Shown here: positions 1-8,295 of the stretch, piece after piece
Layout: each line of letters opens with the position of its first letter
Position numbering within the stretch: the stretch's first letter is position 1
From: DATMER01 sp040349255
GTDB lineage: Bacteria > Acidobacteriota > Thermoanaerobaculia > Multivoradales > UBA5704
Direction of reading: 5' to 3'
Assembly (NCBI GenBank): GCA_040349255.1
Contig: JBEQUE010000120.1
Span: forward strand, 1 to 64,000
Length of the DNA stretch: 64,000 bases
Program-made: the position numbers and the translations under genes
The notes under the pieces: generated by a model
Told to the model about the DNA's origin: nothing
Seen by the model: the letters and a program-made list of their open reading frames with translations, nothing else
The model's database searches: none

Positions 1-2
1 AG

Positions 3-368
3 GCCTACCGATGCCTGGACAGGTCCGTGAGGCTGGAGGAGCTGCTGAAGAGGCATGTCGGATTCTCGAAGTTCCTTGGCAGCTTTCTCGCCTCGCCCTC
101 GATCAAGGAGCTCTACCGAGGGCGCGCAGCCCAACTTCATGAAGTCGCGAGGATTGGCAGAGCCCTGGCCCGCGAGATCGAGAAGCTCGCGCCGAGCGTC
201 GATCGGGCCGCCGCGCCCGAAAACGCAGAGTATCCGTGGGAGGTTGGCGAGGTGATCGTCTCTCCGTGCCTTTACTACTATCCTAGCCTCTCCCTCCTGA
301 CGAGTCCGGGAGGGAGAACCTTTCTCAAGCTCGTGGCTCGGGCCATCCACGAGTTCGAGGCGAGTTGA
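3..368 (+). CDS. Hypothetical protein, C-terminal part of a gene entering from the left
   Basis: The reading frame is open to the left edge, so this is probably the last ~121 residues of a longer protein. A GTG at 27 could also start a 113-residue product, but no ribosome binding site precedes it. The visible part is charged and helical in its first half (LEELLKRH, IGRALAREIEKL) and then carries a hydrophobic Tyr-rich stretch (LYYYPSLSLL). No family was recognised. It converges on the tmRNA gene. Confidence 0.45.
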   Translation, partial: AYRCLDRSVRLEELLKRHVGFSKFLGSFLASPSIKELYRGRAAQLHEVARIGRALAREIEKLAPSVDRAAAPENAEYPWEVGEVIVSPCLYYYPSLSLLTSPGGRTFLKLVARAIHEFEAS

Positions 369-398
369 TTCAAGTTCAGGAGTGTGAAATTGGAAGGA

Positions 399-750
399 TG
401 GTGGAGGCGGTGGGAGTCGAACCCACGTCCGAGAAACGCGTATCAGAAGTCTCTACGTGCGTATCCTTCAGTTCTTGGTCTCACCGTCCGCGCTTTGGAA
501 GAAGGCACTCCGACGCGGCGGCCAGCCTCTGGTTATCCGGGTGTGGCCCGAGGCTGCCTCACCCTTCGATCTACTTTGAATGTCGTCCCCAAAGAGCGCC
601 GCAGATCAGGGCTCTCCAGGGGGACGTCACGAGCCTTTTTTAGGCCGCGAGGGCGAAGTTATCGTTCGCAGTTACTTTTCCGCCTTACGGGCGGCATTCG
701 ACACGCAACTCCCGCTCCGCCTTGTTCCCCGTCGAAACCGGTACGCCCCC
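399..750 (-). ncRNA. ssrA: Transfer-messenger RNA (tmRNA)
   Basis: tmRNA rescues stalled ribosomes by acting first as an alanyl-tRNA and then as an mRNA that adds a degradation tag. Read on the minus strand, the gene starts with GGGGGCG followed by the hallmark UACCGGUUUCGAC and ends with a tRNA-like T-arm (GGUUCGACUCCC) and an encoded CCA at 401-399. The first seven bases pair with CGCCUCC just before the 3' ACCA, giving a seven-pair acceptor stem with one G-U pair. The tag frame at 669-640 reads ANDNFALAA and stops at UAA. At 352 nt it has the usual one-piece length. The substrate adaptor SspB is encoded about 8 kb away. Confidence 0.96.
640..669 (-). other. tmRNA proteolysis-tag reading frame (ANDNFALAA)
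   Basis: The resume codon is probably GCG at 669-667, followed by codons for ANDNFALAA and a UAA stop at 642-640. The C-terminal LAA is the ClpX recognition end in known tags, and the N-terminal AN-D region is where SspB binds in well-studied systems. The exact resume codon is inferred by analogy with other tmRNAs. Confidence 0.9.
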
Positions 751-773
751 AAGTTTTGAAAGAACCGTCGCCC

Positions 774-779
774 AGTATA
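774..779 (-). promoter_or_regulatory. Probable -10 box of ssrA
   Basis: TATACT on the minus strand lies 23 nt upstream of the mature tmRNA 5' end, which fits a transcript with a short leader removed by RNase P. No convincing -35 hexamer is seen. Confidence 0.45.
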
Positions 780-797
780 ACCCGGGTCGCCTCGCCG

Positions 798-1247
798 TCA
801 TTCCTGGCTTGAGACTGGCGCTCCGGCTTCCGCCTGGGTCCCCACCATGACCAGGAACTCGTCCGGGCCGCTGGTGCGCAGGCGGGAGAGGACCAGGAAC
901 CAGCCGCCCAGGGCCAGCAGGGCTCCGAACGGCGAGACCGGCAAGAGCTTCGGGAAGAACGGCCAGAGGGTCGCCGTCAGCGCTCCCACGATGGCGACCA
1001 GCAGGATGAAGACGGACGCCGTCTGGATGTACAGGCGCGACTCCTCCGGCTGGAAGACGATCCGGGCGCCCTCATCCGTCGCCTCGGCGCGGACCGGCCC
1101 GGACACCACGCCCCGCTTCAGGCCTTGGACCACGGGCAGATGAAGCCGGCCCTGCTCGAGCTCGGCGCCCCAGTCCTCGGCGGCGCGGCGCAGCGCGGCC
1201 AGGGCGGCGTCCTGGCGCACCGGCAGGTCCACGGAGTGCTCTTCCAC
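798..1247 (-). CDS. Small membrane protein of unknown function
   Basis: The 149-residue product has a soluble N-terminal half and two adjacent hydrophobic segments at roughly residues 78-97 and 103-122, so it is probably a hairpin-anchored inner-membrane protein. The GTG start overlaps the dusB stop by one base (TAGTG), so the gene is translationally coupled to dusB. No family was recognised. Confidence 0.7.
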   Translation of the reverse strand: MEEHSVDLPVRQDAALAALRRAAEDWGAELEQGRLHLPVVQGLKRGVVSGPVRAEATDEGARIVFQPEESRLYIQTASVFILLVAIVGALTATLWPFFPKLLPVSPFGALLALGGWFLVLSRLRTSGPDEFLVMVGTQAEAGAPVSSQE

Positions 1248-2230
1248 TAGGCGGCCTGCTCGACGAGCATCTCGGCCAGGAAGGACTCGACGGTGGCCAG
1301 GAAGCTCTCGACGTCCGGCATCTGGTTGATCGCCTGGCGGAGCTTCCGGCCGTTCGGCAGGCCGTGGGTGTACCAGCCGGTGAACTTGCGCAGCTTATGG
1401 AGGGCGTACTTCGAATGCTCGCGCTCCACCACCATCCGGAAGTGCTCCAGGATCAGGTCGCGCCGGTCCTCCAGGGTCGGCTCCGTAAACGTACTTCCCG
1501 ACATCCGCGCCGCGATCTGCCGGAAGAGCCAGGGGTTGCGCGTGGCGCCGCGGCCGACCATGACGCCGTCGCAGCCGGTGGCGGCGAGCATCGTCAGGGC
1601 GTCCTCCGGCTCGCGCACGTCGCCGTTGCCGATCACCGGGATCGACAGCGCCTCCTTGAGCTGCGCGAGGTGCGACCAGTCGGCCTGGCCGGTGAACATC
1701 TGGCGCGCGGTCCGGGCGTGCATCGCCACCGCGTTCACGCCGTTGGCTTCGCAGGCCCGGCCCAGGTCCAGGTAGTTGCGCCGGCAGTCGTCCAGCCCCA
1801 GGCGGAACTTGACGGTCAACGGGATGCGGATCGCGTCCCGGCAGGTGCGGATGATCCGCTCGGCCAGCTTGATGTCGCCCATCAGCGCGGCGCCGGCGCA
1901 GCCCTTGAGGACCTTGTTCGCCGGGCAACCCATGTTGATGTCGCAGATGTCGGCGCCGAGCCCCTCGACGACCTGCGCGGCCTCGCGCATGGTCTCCGGG
2001 TCCGAGCCGTAGATCTGGATGGCCAGCGGCCTCTCCTCGTCGGAGAAGTACATCAGCTCCCGGGTCTTCGCGTTGCCCGAGACGATCGCCTTCGAGGAGA
2101 TGAACTCCATGGACACGACGCCCACGCCGCCGATCCTCCGGATGAGGAGCCGGAAATCGCGGTCGGTCACCCCCGCCATCGGCGCGAGCCAGAGCGGGGG
2201 ATCGACGGGGACGGAGCCGACGAGCACCAT
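1247..2230 (-). CDS. dusB: tRNA-dihydrouridine synthase (DusB/NifR3 type)
   Basis: The enzyme is an FMN-dependent reductase that converts uridine to dihydrouridine in tRNA. The 327-residue protein has the N-terminal flavin-binding APMAGVTD motif (residues 16-23), the active-site segment INMGCP with catalytic Cys102, the KFRLG strand and a phosphate-binding IGNGDV/MVGRGA region, then a helical tRNA-binding C-terminus. Length and motif order match DusB. It is the first gene of a two-gene unit with the membrane protein downstream. A -10 box lies only 7 nt upstream of the ATG, so the mRNA is predicted to be leaderless. Confidence 0.93.
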   Translation of the reverse strand: MVLVGSVPVDPPLWLAPMAGVTDRDFRLLIRRIGGVGVVSMEFISSKAIVSGNAKTRELMYFSDEERPLAIQIYGSDPETMREAAQVVEGLGADICDINMGCPANKVLKGCAGAALMGDIKLAERIIRTCRDAIRIPLTVKFRLGLDDCRRNYLDLGRACEANGVNAVAMHARTARQMFTGQADWSHLAQLKEALSIPVIGNGDVREPEDALTMLAATGCDGVMVGRGATRNPWLFRQIAARMSGSTFTEPTLEDRRDLILEHFRMVVEREHSKYALHKLRKFTGWYTHGLPNGRKLRQAINQMPDVESFLATVESFLAEMLVEQAA

Positions 2231-2237
2231 GGTGGCT

Positions 2238-2265
2238 ATTCTAACCGGGGGCCGGCCGCTCTCAA
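2238..2265 (-). promoter_or_regulatory. dusB promoter, predicted leaderless
   Basis: On the minus strand TTGAGA (2265-2260), a 16-nt spacer and TAGAAT (2243-2238) are followed by 7 nt and then the dusB ATG. That spacing puts the expected transcription start at or within a base or two of the start codon. Confidence 0.6.
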
Positions 2266-2543
2266 TTCCGCCGGCGGTGGAGCGTGCTGCCGACCCAGAG
2301 CGTCAGCAGCGCCGCGATCGCCGCCCACTGGAGCCCGCCGGCGACCAGGCTCCAGGAGAGCATGCGCGCCCCGTCCAGGTCCAGGAAGGCGAGGGAGACC
2401 GGGAAGTCCATCCAGGTCAGCAGATTGGCCCTTCCGAAGTAGTCCCAGGACCGCCACACCGAGAGCGCGGTCAGGGTGTGGAAAACCGCTCCCAGGATCG
2501 CGGCGGCCAGCACCGCCCGGCGTGACGGCTTCATCGGTTTCAT
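2262..2543 (-). CDS. Small membrane protein of unknown function
   Basis: The 93-residue protein begins at an ATG that overlaps the stop of the upstream SUMF1-domain gene (ATGA), which fixes the start. It has two hydrophobic segments near residues 10-28 and 62-84, with a positively charged N-terminus and an HRRRN tail. The segment between them (about residues 35-58) contains Trp, Phe and Asp residues. No known family was identified. Coupling suggests it works with, or is co-expressed with, the SUMF1-domain protein. Confidence 0.65.
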   Translation of the reverse strand: MKPMKPSRRAVLAAAILGAVFHTLTALSVWRSWDYFGRANLLTWMDFPVSLAFLDLDGARMLSWSLVAGGLQWAAIAALLTLWVGSTLHRRRN

Positions 2544-3193
2544 GAGGCCACCCGGAAGCCGTAGTCGGCATAGCGCAGGTGGGGCGGGATCGCCGAGCGC
2601 GCCGCGCACCGACTCACCTTGATCTCGTGCCGCCAGGAGCCGCCGCGCGACGAGCGCCGGGTACCCGATTCCGGACCGCGCGGGTCGTCCCGCGGTGAAA
2701 CCCGGTAGTAGTCCGCGGCGTACCAGTCAGAGCACCACTCGTGGACGTTCTCGCCCAGACCCAGGAAACCCAGCGGATGAAGCGACGGCCAGGCATCCAC
2801 CGGCTCCGGGCCCTCGCGCCAGCGGCGGTCGTAGTCGGGCAGCGACTCCGGCGGATCGTCGCCCCAGGGATAGAGGACCTCCCGGTCCGAGGTGGCTGCT
2901 CTTTCCCACTCGGCCTCGGTGGGCAGGCGGACGCCGAGCCAGGCGCAGTAGGCCATGGCGTCGTCCCAGGACGGTCCGACCGCGGGCATGCGGGGATGGG
3001 CGTAGGCGGGCTCATGCCAGAACGGAGGCGCCGGATGCCCGGTCTCGTCGAGGAAGCGCTGGTACTCCTCGCGAGTTACCTGGGTGCGGGCGAGCCGGAA
3101 GGCCTCCACCCGCACGGGATGCCGCGGGTTTTCGTTGTCGCGCGGTCCTCCGCCCATCTCGAAGAGGCCGCCCGGCACCTCGATCCACTCCAT
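2540..3193 (-). CDS. SUMF1/formylglycine-generating-enzyme-like domain protein, catalytic cysteines absent
   Basis: The 217-residue protein is a single FGE-sulfatase (SUMF1) domain: MEWIEVPGG.FEMG at the N-terminus, PVGPSWDDAMAYCAWLG in the middle, RLPTEAEWERAA, ENVHEWCSDWY, and a C-terminal RGGSW...YADYGFRVAS. True formylglycine-generating enzymes carry a cysteine pair just after RGGSW; here that segment is RHEIKVSRCAARS and keeps only one Cys. Sulfatase activation is therefore unlikely, and a C-type-lectin-like binding role or another reaction is possible. The start was chosen at the third ATG of a cluster because AGGA lies at an ideal distance before it; ATGs at 3199 and 3211 are alternatives. 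It is divergent from bshC. Confidence 0.8.
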   Translation of the reverse strand: MEWIEVPGGLFEMGGGPRDNENPRHPVRVEAFRLARTQVTREEYQRFLDETGHPAPPFWHEPAYAHPRMPAVGPSWDDAMAYCAWLGVRLPTEAEWERAATSDREVLYPWGDDPPESLPDYDRRWREGPEPVDAWPSLHPLGFLGLGENVHEWCSDWYAADYYRVSPRDDPRGPESGTRRSSRGGSWRHEIKVSRCAARSAIPPHLRYADYGFRVAS

Positions 3194-3257
3194 GACCATA
3201 TCCTGTAGCATACCGCCTGCCGCCCTGCAGGCAACTTCCACGGAGACCCCTACGAGC

Positions 3258-4904
3258 GTGACAGCGAACGCCTTATCCTCCTCGGCCACAAGCCGGTCTG
3301 ACGGGTTGCGGGTCGACCTGACCGCCGGCCTGCTGCCGTCCCTGCCGTCGGCCTATCTGGCCGGCCGCGATCTGGATCTGCTGAGTCCTCTACGCTTCCT
3401 GCCGGCGGACGGACTTCCGACCGGCCCGGCTCTGCCGGGCGCCCGCCGCGATCTGGCCGCGGCCCTGGCCGTCGCCAACCGCAGCTACGGCGTCGAGCGC
3501 GCGGACGAGATGGCCCGCCGCCTTGCCGACCCCGCGACCCGGGTGATCGTCACCGGCCAGCAGCCCGGCCTCCTCGGCGGGCCGCTCTTCGCGTTCTCCA
3601 AGGCCGTGGCCGCCGCGCGCTGGGCCGCCGAGCTGGAAGCTCAAGGCGAGCCGGCGGTCGCCGTCTTCTGGATCGCCACCGAGGACCACGACTGGGCCGA
3701 GGTCTCCTCCGCCACGGTGCTCACGCCCGAGGGTGCCCGGGCGTTCGACCTCGGACCGGACCCCGAGCCGCTGGCGCCGGTCGGCATGCGCACGCTCGGC
3801 CCGGCGGTGGACGACGTGCTCCGCCAGATCGCCGAGGCCGTGCCGGGAGAGCGCTACGCCGAGTGGGTGCGCACGCTCGGGAGCTGGTACCGGCCCGACG
3901 CGCGGTTCGGCGAGGCCTTCTCCCGCCTGATGGCCCGCCTGCTCGGGCCCCGATGTCCCCTCCTCCTCGACGCCATGCTGCCGGCGCTCAAGGAGGCCCA
4001 GCGCCCCTGGCTGCGCCGGCTGGTCGAGCGCCGGCGCGAGGTCGAGGAGGCGCTGGCGCGGCGGGACGCCGAGATTGAGTCCCGCGGCCACGCCCTCCAG
4101 GTCACCCCCCAGCGCGGTCTCAGTCCCCTCTTCCTTCTCTCCCGCGGCGAGCGCCGGCGCATCGAGTGGCGCGGCGAGGAGGGCTACGTCCTGCGCGGCC
4201 GCGAGGATGGAGGGACGGCTGACGACCTCCTCCGGATCGCGGACGAGAATCCCGGCGTGCTCTCGCCGGGCGCGCTGGCCCGGCCGGCTCTCCAGGACGC
4301 GGTGCTCGGCACCACGCTCCAGGTGCTCGGCCCGGGCGAGGTCTCCTACATCGGCCAGTCGGCCGCGGTCTACCCGGTCCTGGAGGTCGAGGCGCCGTGG
4401 GTGTCGCTCCGGCCCCAGACCCTGGTGCTGGAGCCGCACCTGGCCGGCAAGCTGGCGGACGCGAGCGTCCCGCTCTCCGTCCTCCTGGCCGGCCGGCAGA
4501 CCCTCGACCGGGCCCTGGCGGACCTGGAGGGCGGCGACTTCGTCGATCCGATCCGCCAGAGGATTGAAGGAGCGCTGGACGAGCTGGCCTCCCGGGCAGC
4601 CGACCCGAATCTGGCGCAGCCCCTGGCGAAGACGCGCGAGCAGATCCTGCGCGCCCTCACCCTCTTCGGCGAGAAGGCCACCTCCTCGGCGGCCCGGCGC
4701 AACGAGGTCCGCAACCGGCGGGTCGAGCTCCTCCGCGAGAGCTGCCTGCCGCTCGGCAAGCCCCAGGAACGGGTAGTCGCCTCGGCCCACTTCGAAGGCA
4801 AGTACGGGGAGCGCCTGGTCGAGAGCTACTGGGAGCAGATGGGCCTCGATCCGCGGGTTCTCCACGTCATCGTCCCCGATGGGATCGTGGAGGAGCGGGC
4901 ATGA
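3258..4904 (+). CDS. bshC: Bacillithiol synthase (cysteine-adding enzyme BshC)
   Basis: BshC catalyses the last step of bacillithiol synthesis, joining cysteine to GlcN-malate. The 548-residue product matches the family length (~540). It shows the family core VTGQQPGLLGGPLF.F.KA..A, VFWIATEDHDWAEV, a central coiled-coil, the EVSYIGQSAAVYPVLE segment and a C-terminal PQERV.....F.KYGE. The GTG at 3258 gives the family-sized product; frames extending further upstream run into the divergent gene. The stop overlaps the bshB1 start (ATGA), so all three bacillithiol genes are coupled. Confidence 0.9.
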   Translation: MTANALSSSATSRSDGLRVDLTAGLLPSLPSAYLAGRDLDLLSPLRFLPADGLPTGPALPGARRDLAAALAVANRSYGVERADEMARRLADPATRVIVTGQQPGLLGGPLFAFSKAVAAARWAAELEAQGEPAVAVFWIATEDHDWAEVSSATVLTPEGARAFDLGPDPEPLAPVGMRTLGPAVDDVLRQIAEAVPGERYAEWVRTLGSWYRPDARFGEAFSRLMARLLGPRCPLLLDAMLPALKEAQRPWLRRLVERRREVEEALARRDAEIESRGHALQVTPQRGLSPLFLLSRGERRRIEWRGEEGYVLRGREDGGTADDLLRIADENPGVLSPGALARPALQDAVLGTTLQVLGPGEVSYIGQSAAVYPVLEVEAPWVSLRPQTLVLEPHLAGKLADASVPLSVLLAGRQTLDRALADLEGGDFVDPIRQRIEGALDELASRAADPNLAQPLAKTREQILRALTLFGEKATSSAARRNEVRNRRVELLRESCLPLGKPQERVVASAHFEGKYGERLVESYWEQMGLDPRVLHVIVPDGIVEERA

Positions 4905-5626
4905 AGCTCGACGTCCTGGCGATCGGCTCCCATCCGGACGACGTGGAGCTGGCCTGCGGCGGCACGCTCGCGCTGCTCGCCCGGCAGGGGAAGAAGGTCG
5001 GAATCCTCCATCTCACGCGCGGCGAGCGCGGGACGCGCGGCACCGCCGAGGAGCGCCGGACCGAGGCCGAGAACGCCGCGAAGGCCCTGGGCGCCGTGGC
5101 GCTCGGCTTCCTCGACTGCGGCGACGGCAGCCTGCGGGCCGGAGAGGCCGAGGAGGACGCGCTCATCGAGAAGATCCGCGAGTGGCGCCCCGAGCTCCTC
5201 CTCGGACCCAGCCCGATCGACCGCCATCCCGATCATGCCCGCTCCCACCGGCTCGTGCAGGCGGCCAGCTTCTACTCGGGTCTCCGCAACCGCCATCCCG
5301 AGGCGGGCGAGCCCCACCGGCCCGGCGCGGTCTTCTCCTACATGCAGCACGACTCGTTCGAGCCCACCTTCATCGTCGACGTCGGCGCGGTCTGGGAGAC
5401 GAAGATCGAGGCGCTGCGCTTCTACCACAGCCAGCTCTACCAGGGCGGGGGCTCCGGGAGCGGCCCGGCGACCAAGGTGGCATCGCGCGAGTTCTGGCTG
5501 GCGGTCGAGGGCCGGGCCCGCCACTTCGGCCTGATGGTCAACGCCGAGCTGGGCGAGCCGTTCTGGAGCCGGATCCCGCTGGCGGTCAACGACCTGACCG
5601 CGATCGTGCCGGGAGGTCTGCGGTGA
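4901..5626 (+). CDS. bshB1: Bacillithiol biosynthesis deacetylase (BshB1, PIG-L/LmbE family)
   Basis: This zinc enzyme removes the acetyl group from GlcNAc-malate. The 241-residue protein has the PIG-L/LmbE metal and catalytic motif GSHPDDVELACGG at residues 9-21 and a later DRHPDH that supplies the third ligand. The full-length resemblance (HLTRGERGTRGT, LDCGDG, FYHSQ, VASREFWLAVEGRARHFG) is to BshB1 rather than to generic LmbE proteins. It overlaps bshC by 4 nt and bshA by 4 nt. Confidence 0.92.
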   Translation: MKLDVLAIGSHPDDVELACGGTLALLARQGKKVGILHLTRGERGTRGTAEERRTEAENAAKALGAVALGFLDCGDGSLRAGEAEEDALIEKIREWRPELLLGPSPIDRHPDHARSHRLVQAASFYSGLRNRHPEAGEPHRPGAVFSYMQHDSFEPTFIVDVGAVWETKIEALRFYHSQLYQGGGSGSGPATKVASREFWLAVEGRARHFGLMVNAELGEPFWSRIPLAVNDLTAIVPGGLR

Positions 5627-6756
5627 GGATCGGGATCAGTTGCTACCCGACCTACGGCGGCTCGGGGATCGTGGCGACCGAGCTGGCCATGGCGCTCGCC
5701 GAGGGCGGCGACGAGGTCCACGTGCTGAGCTACGCCCTGCCCTCGCGCCTGTCGCTCATGAGCCCGCGGATCTTCTTCCACGAGGTGATCACGCCGAGCT
5801 ACCCGCTGTTCGAGTATCCGCCGTACTCGCTGACCCTCGCCACCAAGATGGTCGAGGTCGCCCGCCACAGCCGGCTCGACGTGATGCACGTCCACTACGC
5901 CATTCCCAACGCGGTGTCGGCGGTCCTCGCCCGGCAGATCGTGTCCCCGCAGCCGCTGCCGGTGGTGACCACGCTCCACGGCACGGACGTCACCCTGATC
6001 GGCAACGACCCGAACTACATCGAGACCACGCGCTGGGGGATCGTCCAGAGCGACGCGGTCACCGCGGTCTCCTCGTGGCTCAGCCACACGACCGAGGAGC
6101 AGCTCGGCATCCGCAGCCCGATCGACGTGGTGCCGAACTTCATCGACCCCGGGCGCTACGAGCAGGCGCGGACCTCGCCGGGCGCGCGGCGCTGGGCGAA
6201 GCCGGGCGAGCGCGTCCTGGTCCACATCTCGAACTTCCGCCCCTTGAAGCGGGTGCTCGACGTGGTCGACGTCTTCCTCCGGCTGCGCGCCGAGATGCCC
6301 TGCCGGCTGCTCATGGTCGGGGACGGTCCGGAGCGCGGGCGGGTCGAGCAGCGCTGCCGCGACTGCGACGCCTGCAACTCGATCACCTTCGTGGGCAGCC
6401 TGCCGCTGATCGAGGAGGTCCTGGTCGGGGCTGATCTCTTCTTCCTGCCTTCGGAGACCGAGTCCTTCGGCCTTGCCGCCCTGGAGGCGCTGAGCTGCGA
6501 GGTGCCGGTGATCGCCACGTCCGTGGGCGGTCTGCCCGAGGTGGTGGTCCACGGCGAGAACGGCTTCCTCCACCCGATCGGCGACGTGGAGGGGATGGCC
6601 GCCTCGGCCCTCCGTCTCCTCCGGGACGAGCCGATGCGCAAGGCCTTCGGCGCGTCCGGCCGGCGGCGGGCCCTGGAGGTCTTCAGCCAGGCGGCGATCG
6701 TGGCCCAGTACCGGTCGATCTACGAGAGGGTGGTCGAGAAAGCCAACGGCGCATGA
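5623..6756 (+). CDS. bshA: N-acetyl-alpha-D-glucosaminyl L-malate synthase (BshA, GT4)
   Basis: BshA transfers GlcNAc from UDP-GlcNAc to L-malate, the first committed step to bacillithiol. The 377-residue product has exactly the family length. Visible motifs are the N-terminal GISCYPTYGGSGIVATELA, the TTLHGTDVTLIG loop, VPNFID, HISNFRPLKR and the GT4 nucleotide-sugar signature FFLPSETESFGLAALEAL followed by VPVIAT.VGGLPEVV. The GTG start at 5623 overlaps the bshB1 stop and has GGGAGG six bases upstream. It is followed by yigZ with a 4-nt overlap. Confidence 0.95.
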   Translation: MRIGISCYPTYGGSGIVATELAMALAEGGDEVHVLSYALPSRLSLMSPRIFFHEVITPSYPLFEYPPYSLTLATKMVEVARHSRLDVMHVHYAIPNAVSAVLARQIVSPQPLPVVTTLHGTDVTLIGNDPNYIETTRWGIVQSDAVTAVSSWLSHTTEEQLGIRSPIDVVPNFIDPGRYEQARTSPGARRWAKPGERVLVHISNFRPLKRVLDVVDVFLRLRAEMPCRLLMVGDGPERGRVEQRCRDCDACNSITFVGSLPLIEEVLVGADLFFLPSETESFGLAALEALSCEVPVIATSVGGLPEVVVHGENGFLHPIGDVEGMAASALRLLRDEPMRKAFGASGRRRALEVFSQAAIVAQYRSIYERVVEKANGA

Positions 6757-7334
6757 CGTACGCGGCGCCCGCCGGCGAGTCCTGGGGGGAGATCCGCGAG
6801 AAAGGCTCGCGCTTCCTCGCCTGGATCGGTCCGGCCGGCGGAGAGGAGGCGGCGCGCGAGGCGCTCGACGGGCTGGCCCGGAGGTATCCCGACGCCAGCC
6901 ACCACTGCTGGGCCTGGAGGCTCGGCGCGCCGCCGCGGGAGCGCGGCTCGGACGCGGGCGAGCCGTCGGGCACGGCCGGCATCCCGATTCTCCAGGTGCT
7001 GCGCGGAGCCGGGCTTTCAGATGTCCTGGCGGTCGTGATCCGCTGGTTCGGCGGCACGAAGCTCGGCAAGGGCGGACTGGCGAGAGCCTATGCCGCGGCG
7101 GCCCGCGAGGCCCTGGCCGGGCTGCCGACCGTGCTGCGGGTGCCGACCGTGCGGGTGACGTTGGAAGTTCCGTATGAGCGGGTCGGCGCGGTCAAGCGCC
7201 TGATCCATCCTCCGGCCGTGGAGCTGGAATCGGAGGAGTACGGCGAGCGGGCGCGGCTGGTGCTTGCGGTCCATGAGGAGAGGCGGGAGGCGCTGCGGCA
7301 GGCGCTGGCCGACCTCGGGATCGCATTCGCCTGA
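6753..7334 (+). CDS. yigZ: YigZ/IMPACT-family protein (UPF0029)
   Basis: The 193-residue protein carries the YigZ N-terminal domain signature: a CWAWRLG segment, SDAGEPSGTAGIPILQVLR (about residues 66-84) and the VIRWFGGTKLGKGGLARAY block, followed by the small ferredoxin-like C-terminal domain. Family members are linked to translation regulation, but the biochemical role is unsettled. The ATG overlaps the bshA stop (ATGA), so it is the fourth gene of the bacillithiol operon. Confidence 0.88.
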   Translation: MTYAAPAGESWGEIREKGSRFLAWIGPAGGEEAAREALDGLARRYPDASHHCWAWRLGAPPRERGSDAGEPSGTAGIPILQVLRGAGLSDVLAVVIRWFGGTKLGKGGLARAYAAAAREALAGLPTVLRVPTVRVTLEVPYERVGAVKRLIHPPAVELESEEYGERARLVLAVHEERREALRQALADLGIAFA

Positions 7335-7378
7335 AGCGTACTCACTGAAAATAAGAAGGATCGGGCTCCGATCTCTCC

Positions 7379-7407
7379 TTGTCCGGACACCGGCGCTTGT
7401 GTAGACT
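7379..7407 (+). promoter_or_regulatory. Sigma-70-type promoter for the 7456-8613 gene cluster
   Basis: TTGTCC (7379-7384), a 17-nt spacer and TAGACT (7402-7407) lie upstream of the ATG at 7456, which has its own AAAGGAGAGG ribosome binding site. Spacing and hexamers fit a housekeeping promoter. Confidence 0.6.
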
Positions 7408-7455
7408 GCCGCAGGCACGAACCCCGTGCATCCTTTTCCGAAAGGAGAGGCCTCG

Positions 7456-7878
7456 ATGAGCGAGCCGACCGTCCCGCCTCCCCCGTCCTACACGCCGCCG
7501 CCTCCTCCCCCGCCCCCGCCTCCGATGCCTTCCGCGGGCGGCCCGGGATATGTGAGCCCGAACCGCACCATCATGATCGTCCTGGCCTATCTCGGCGTCC
7601 TGGCGGTGATCCCGCTGGTCGTGGAGAAGGAGGACCGCGAAGTCCAATGGCATGCCAAGCATGGCCTCGTCCTCTTCGTGGCCGACATCGCGCTGTTCAT
7701 CCTGATCACCATCGTCGGTTCGGTCTTCGCGTTCGTGGACATCGGCTGCACCGGCTGCATCCTGCAGTGGATCGCGACGGTCGCGATCTTCATCGTCCAC
7801 ATCATGGCGATCATGAAGGGCGTGAACGGCCAGCGCCTGATCATCCCGGGACTGAGCGAGTTCGCCGACCGCTTCTGA
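7456..7878 (+). CDS. DUF4870-like (Tic20-type) small membrane protein
   Basis: The 140-residue protein begins with a proline-rich cytoplasmic tail (runs of 10 prolines) and continues with three hydrophobic segments. The core reads AYLG.LAVIPLVVEKEDREVQWHAKHGLVLF, which is characteristic of DUF4870 proteins. The ATG at 7456 was chosen over an upstream in-frame codon because AAAGGAGAGG precedes it at a good distance. Function is unknown. It is followed after 20 nt by a DUF2752 protein. Confidence 0.8.
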   Translation: MSEPTVPPPPSYTPPPPPPPPPPMPSAGGPGYVSPNRTIMIVLAYLGVLAVIPLVVEKEDREVQWHAKHGLVLFVADIALFILITIVGSVFAFVDIGCTGCILQWIATVAIFIVHIMAIMKGVNGQRLIIPGLSEFADRF

Positions 7879-7898
7879 TCGGAAACCCGGAGATTGAC

Positions 7899-8288
7899 GT
7901 GGAGAACCGCCGGAGCGCCTGGACCTGGGCTCTGGCGGGTCTCGCCGGCCTCGCCGCCCTGGCCCTCCTCCACGTCTGGATCCCCGATCCGGACCCCGCC
8001 CGCGCGCTCTGCCCCTCGCGCCGCTTCCTCGGCATCCCCTGTCCCGGCTGCGGCCTGACGCGCGCCTTCGCCCACCTCGCCAAGGGTGAGTGGTCGGCGG
8101 CGCTGATCGCGCATCCTCTCGCCCCGGTCCTCGCCGTAGAAGCCTTCGCGGGCTGGCTTGTCTGGGGGACCGGCCTGCGAAGGCCCCTGCCCCGGTGGGA
8201 CTGGATCGGGCCCGTGACGATTGGAAACCTGGCCGTGCTGTGCGCCCTCTGGCTCGGCCGGCTCGCCACTGGAACTCTTCCATGGTAA
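7899..8288 (+). CDS. DUF2752 membrane protein
   Basis: The 129-residue protein has the diagnostic DUF2752 segment CPSRRFLGIPCPGCGLTRAF at residues 38-57, followed by a HLAKGEW...HPLAP helix and further transmembrane stretches. The GTG at 7899 has CCGGAG six bases before it and gives the expected family length. Function is unknown; DUF4870 and DUF2752 genes often neighbour each other. Confidence 0.82.
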   Translation: MENRRSAWTWALAGLAGLAALALLHVWIPDPDPARALCPSRRFLGIPCPGCGLTRAFAHLAKGEWSAALIAHPLAPVLAVEAFAGWLVWGTGLRRPLPRWDWIGPVTIGNLAVLCALWLGRLATGTLPW

Positions 8289-8295
8289 AGCGCCC

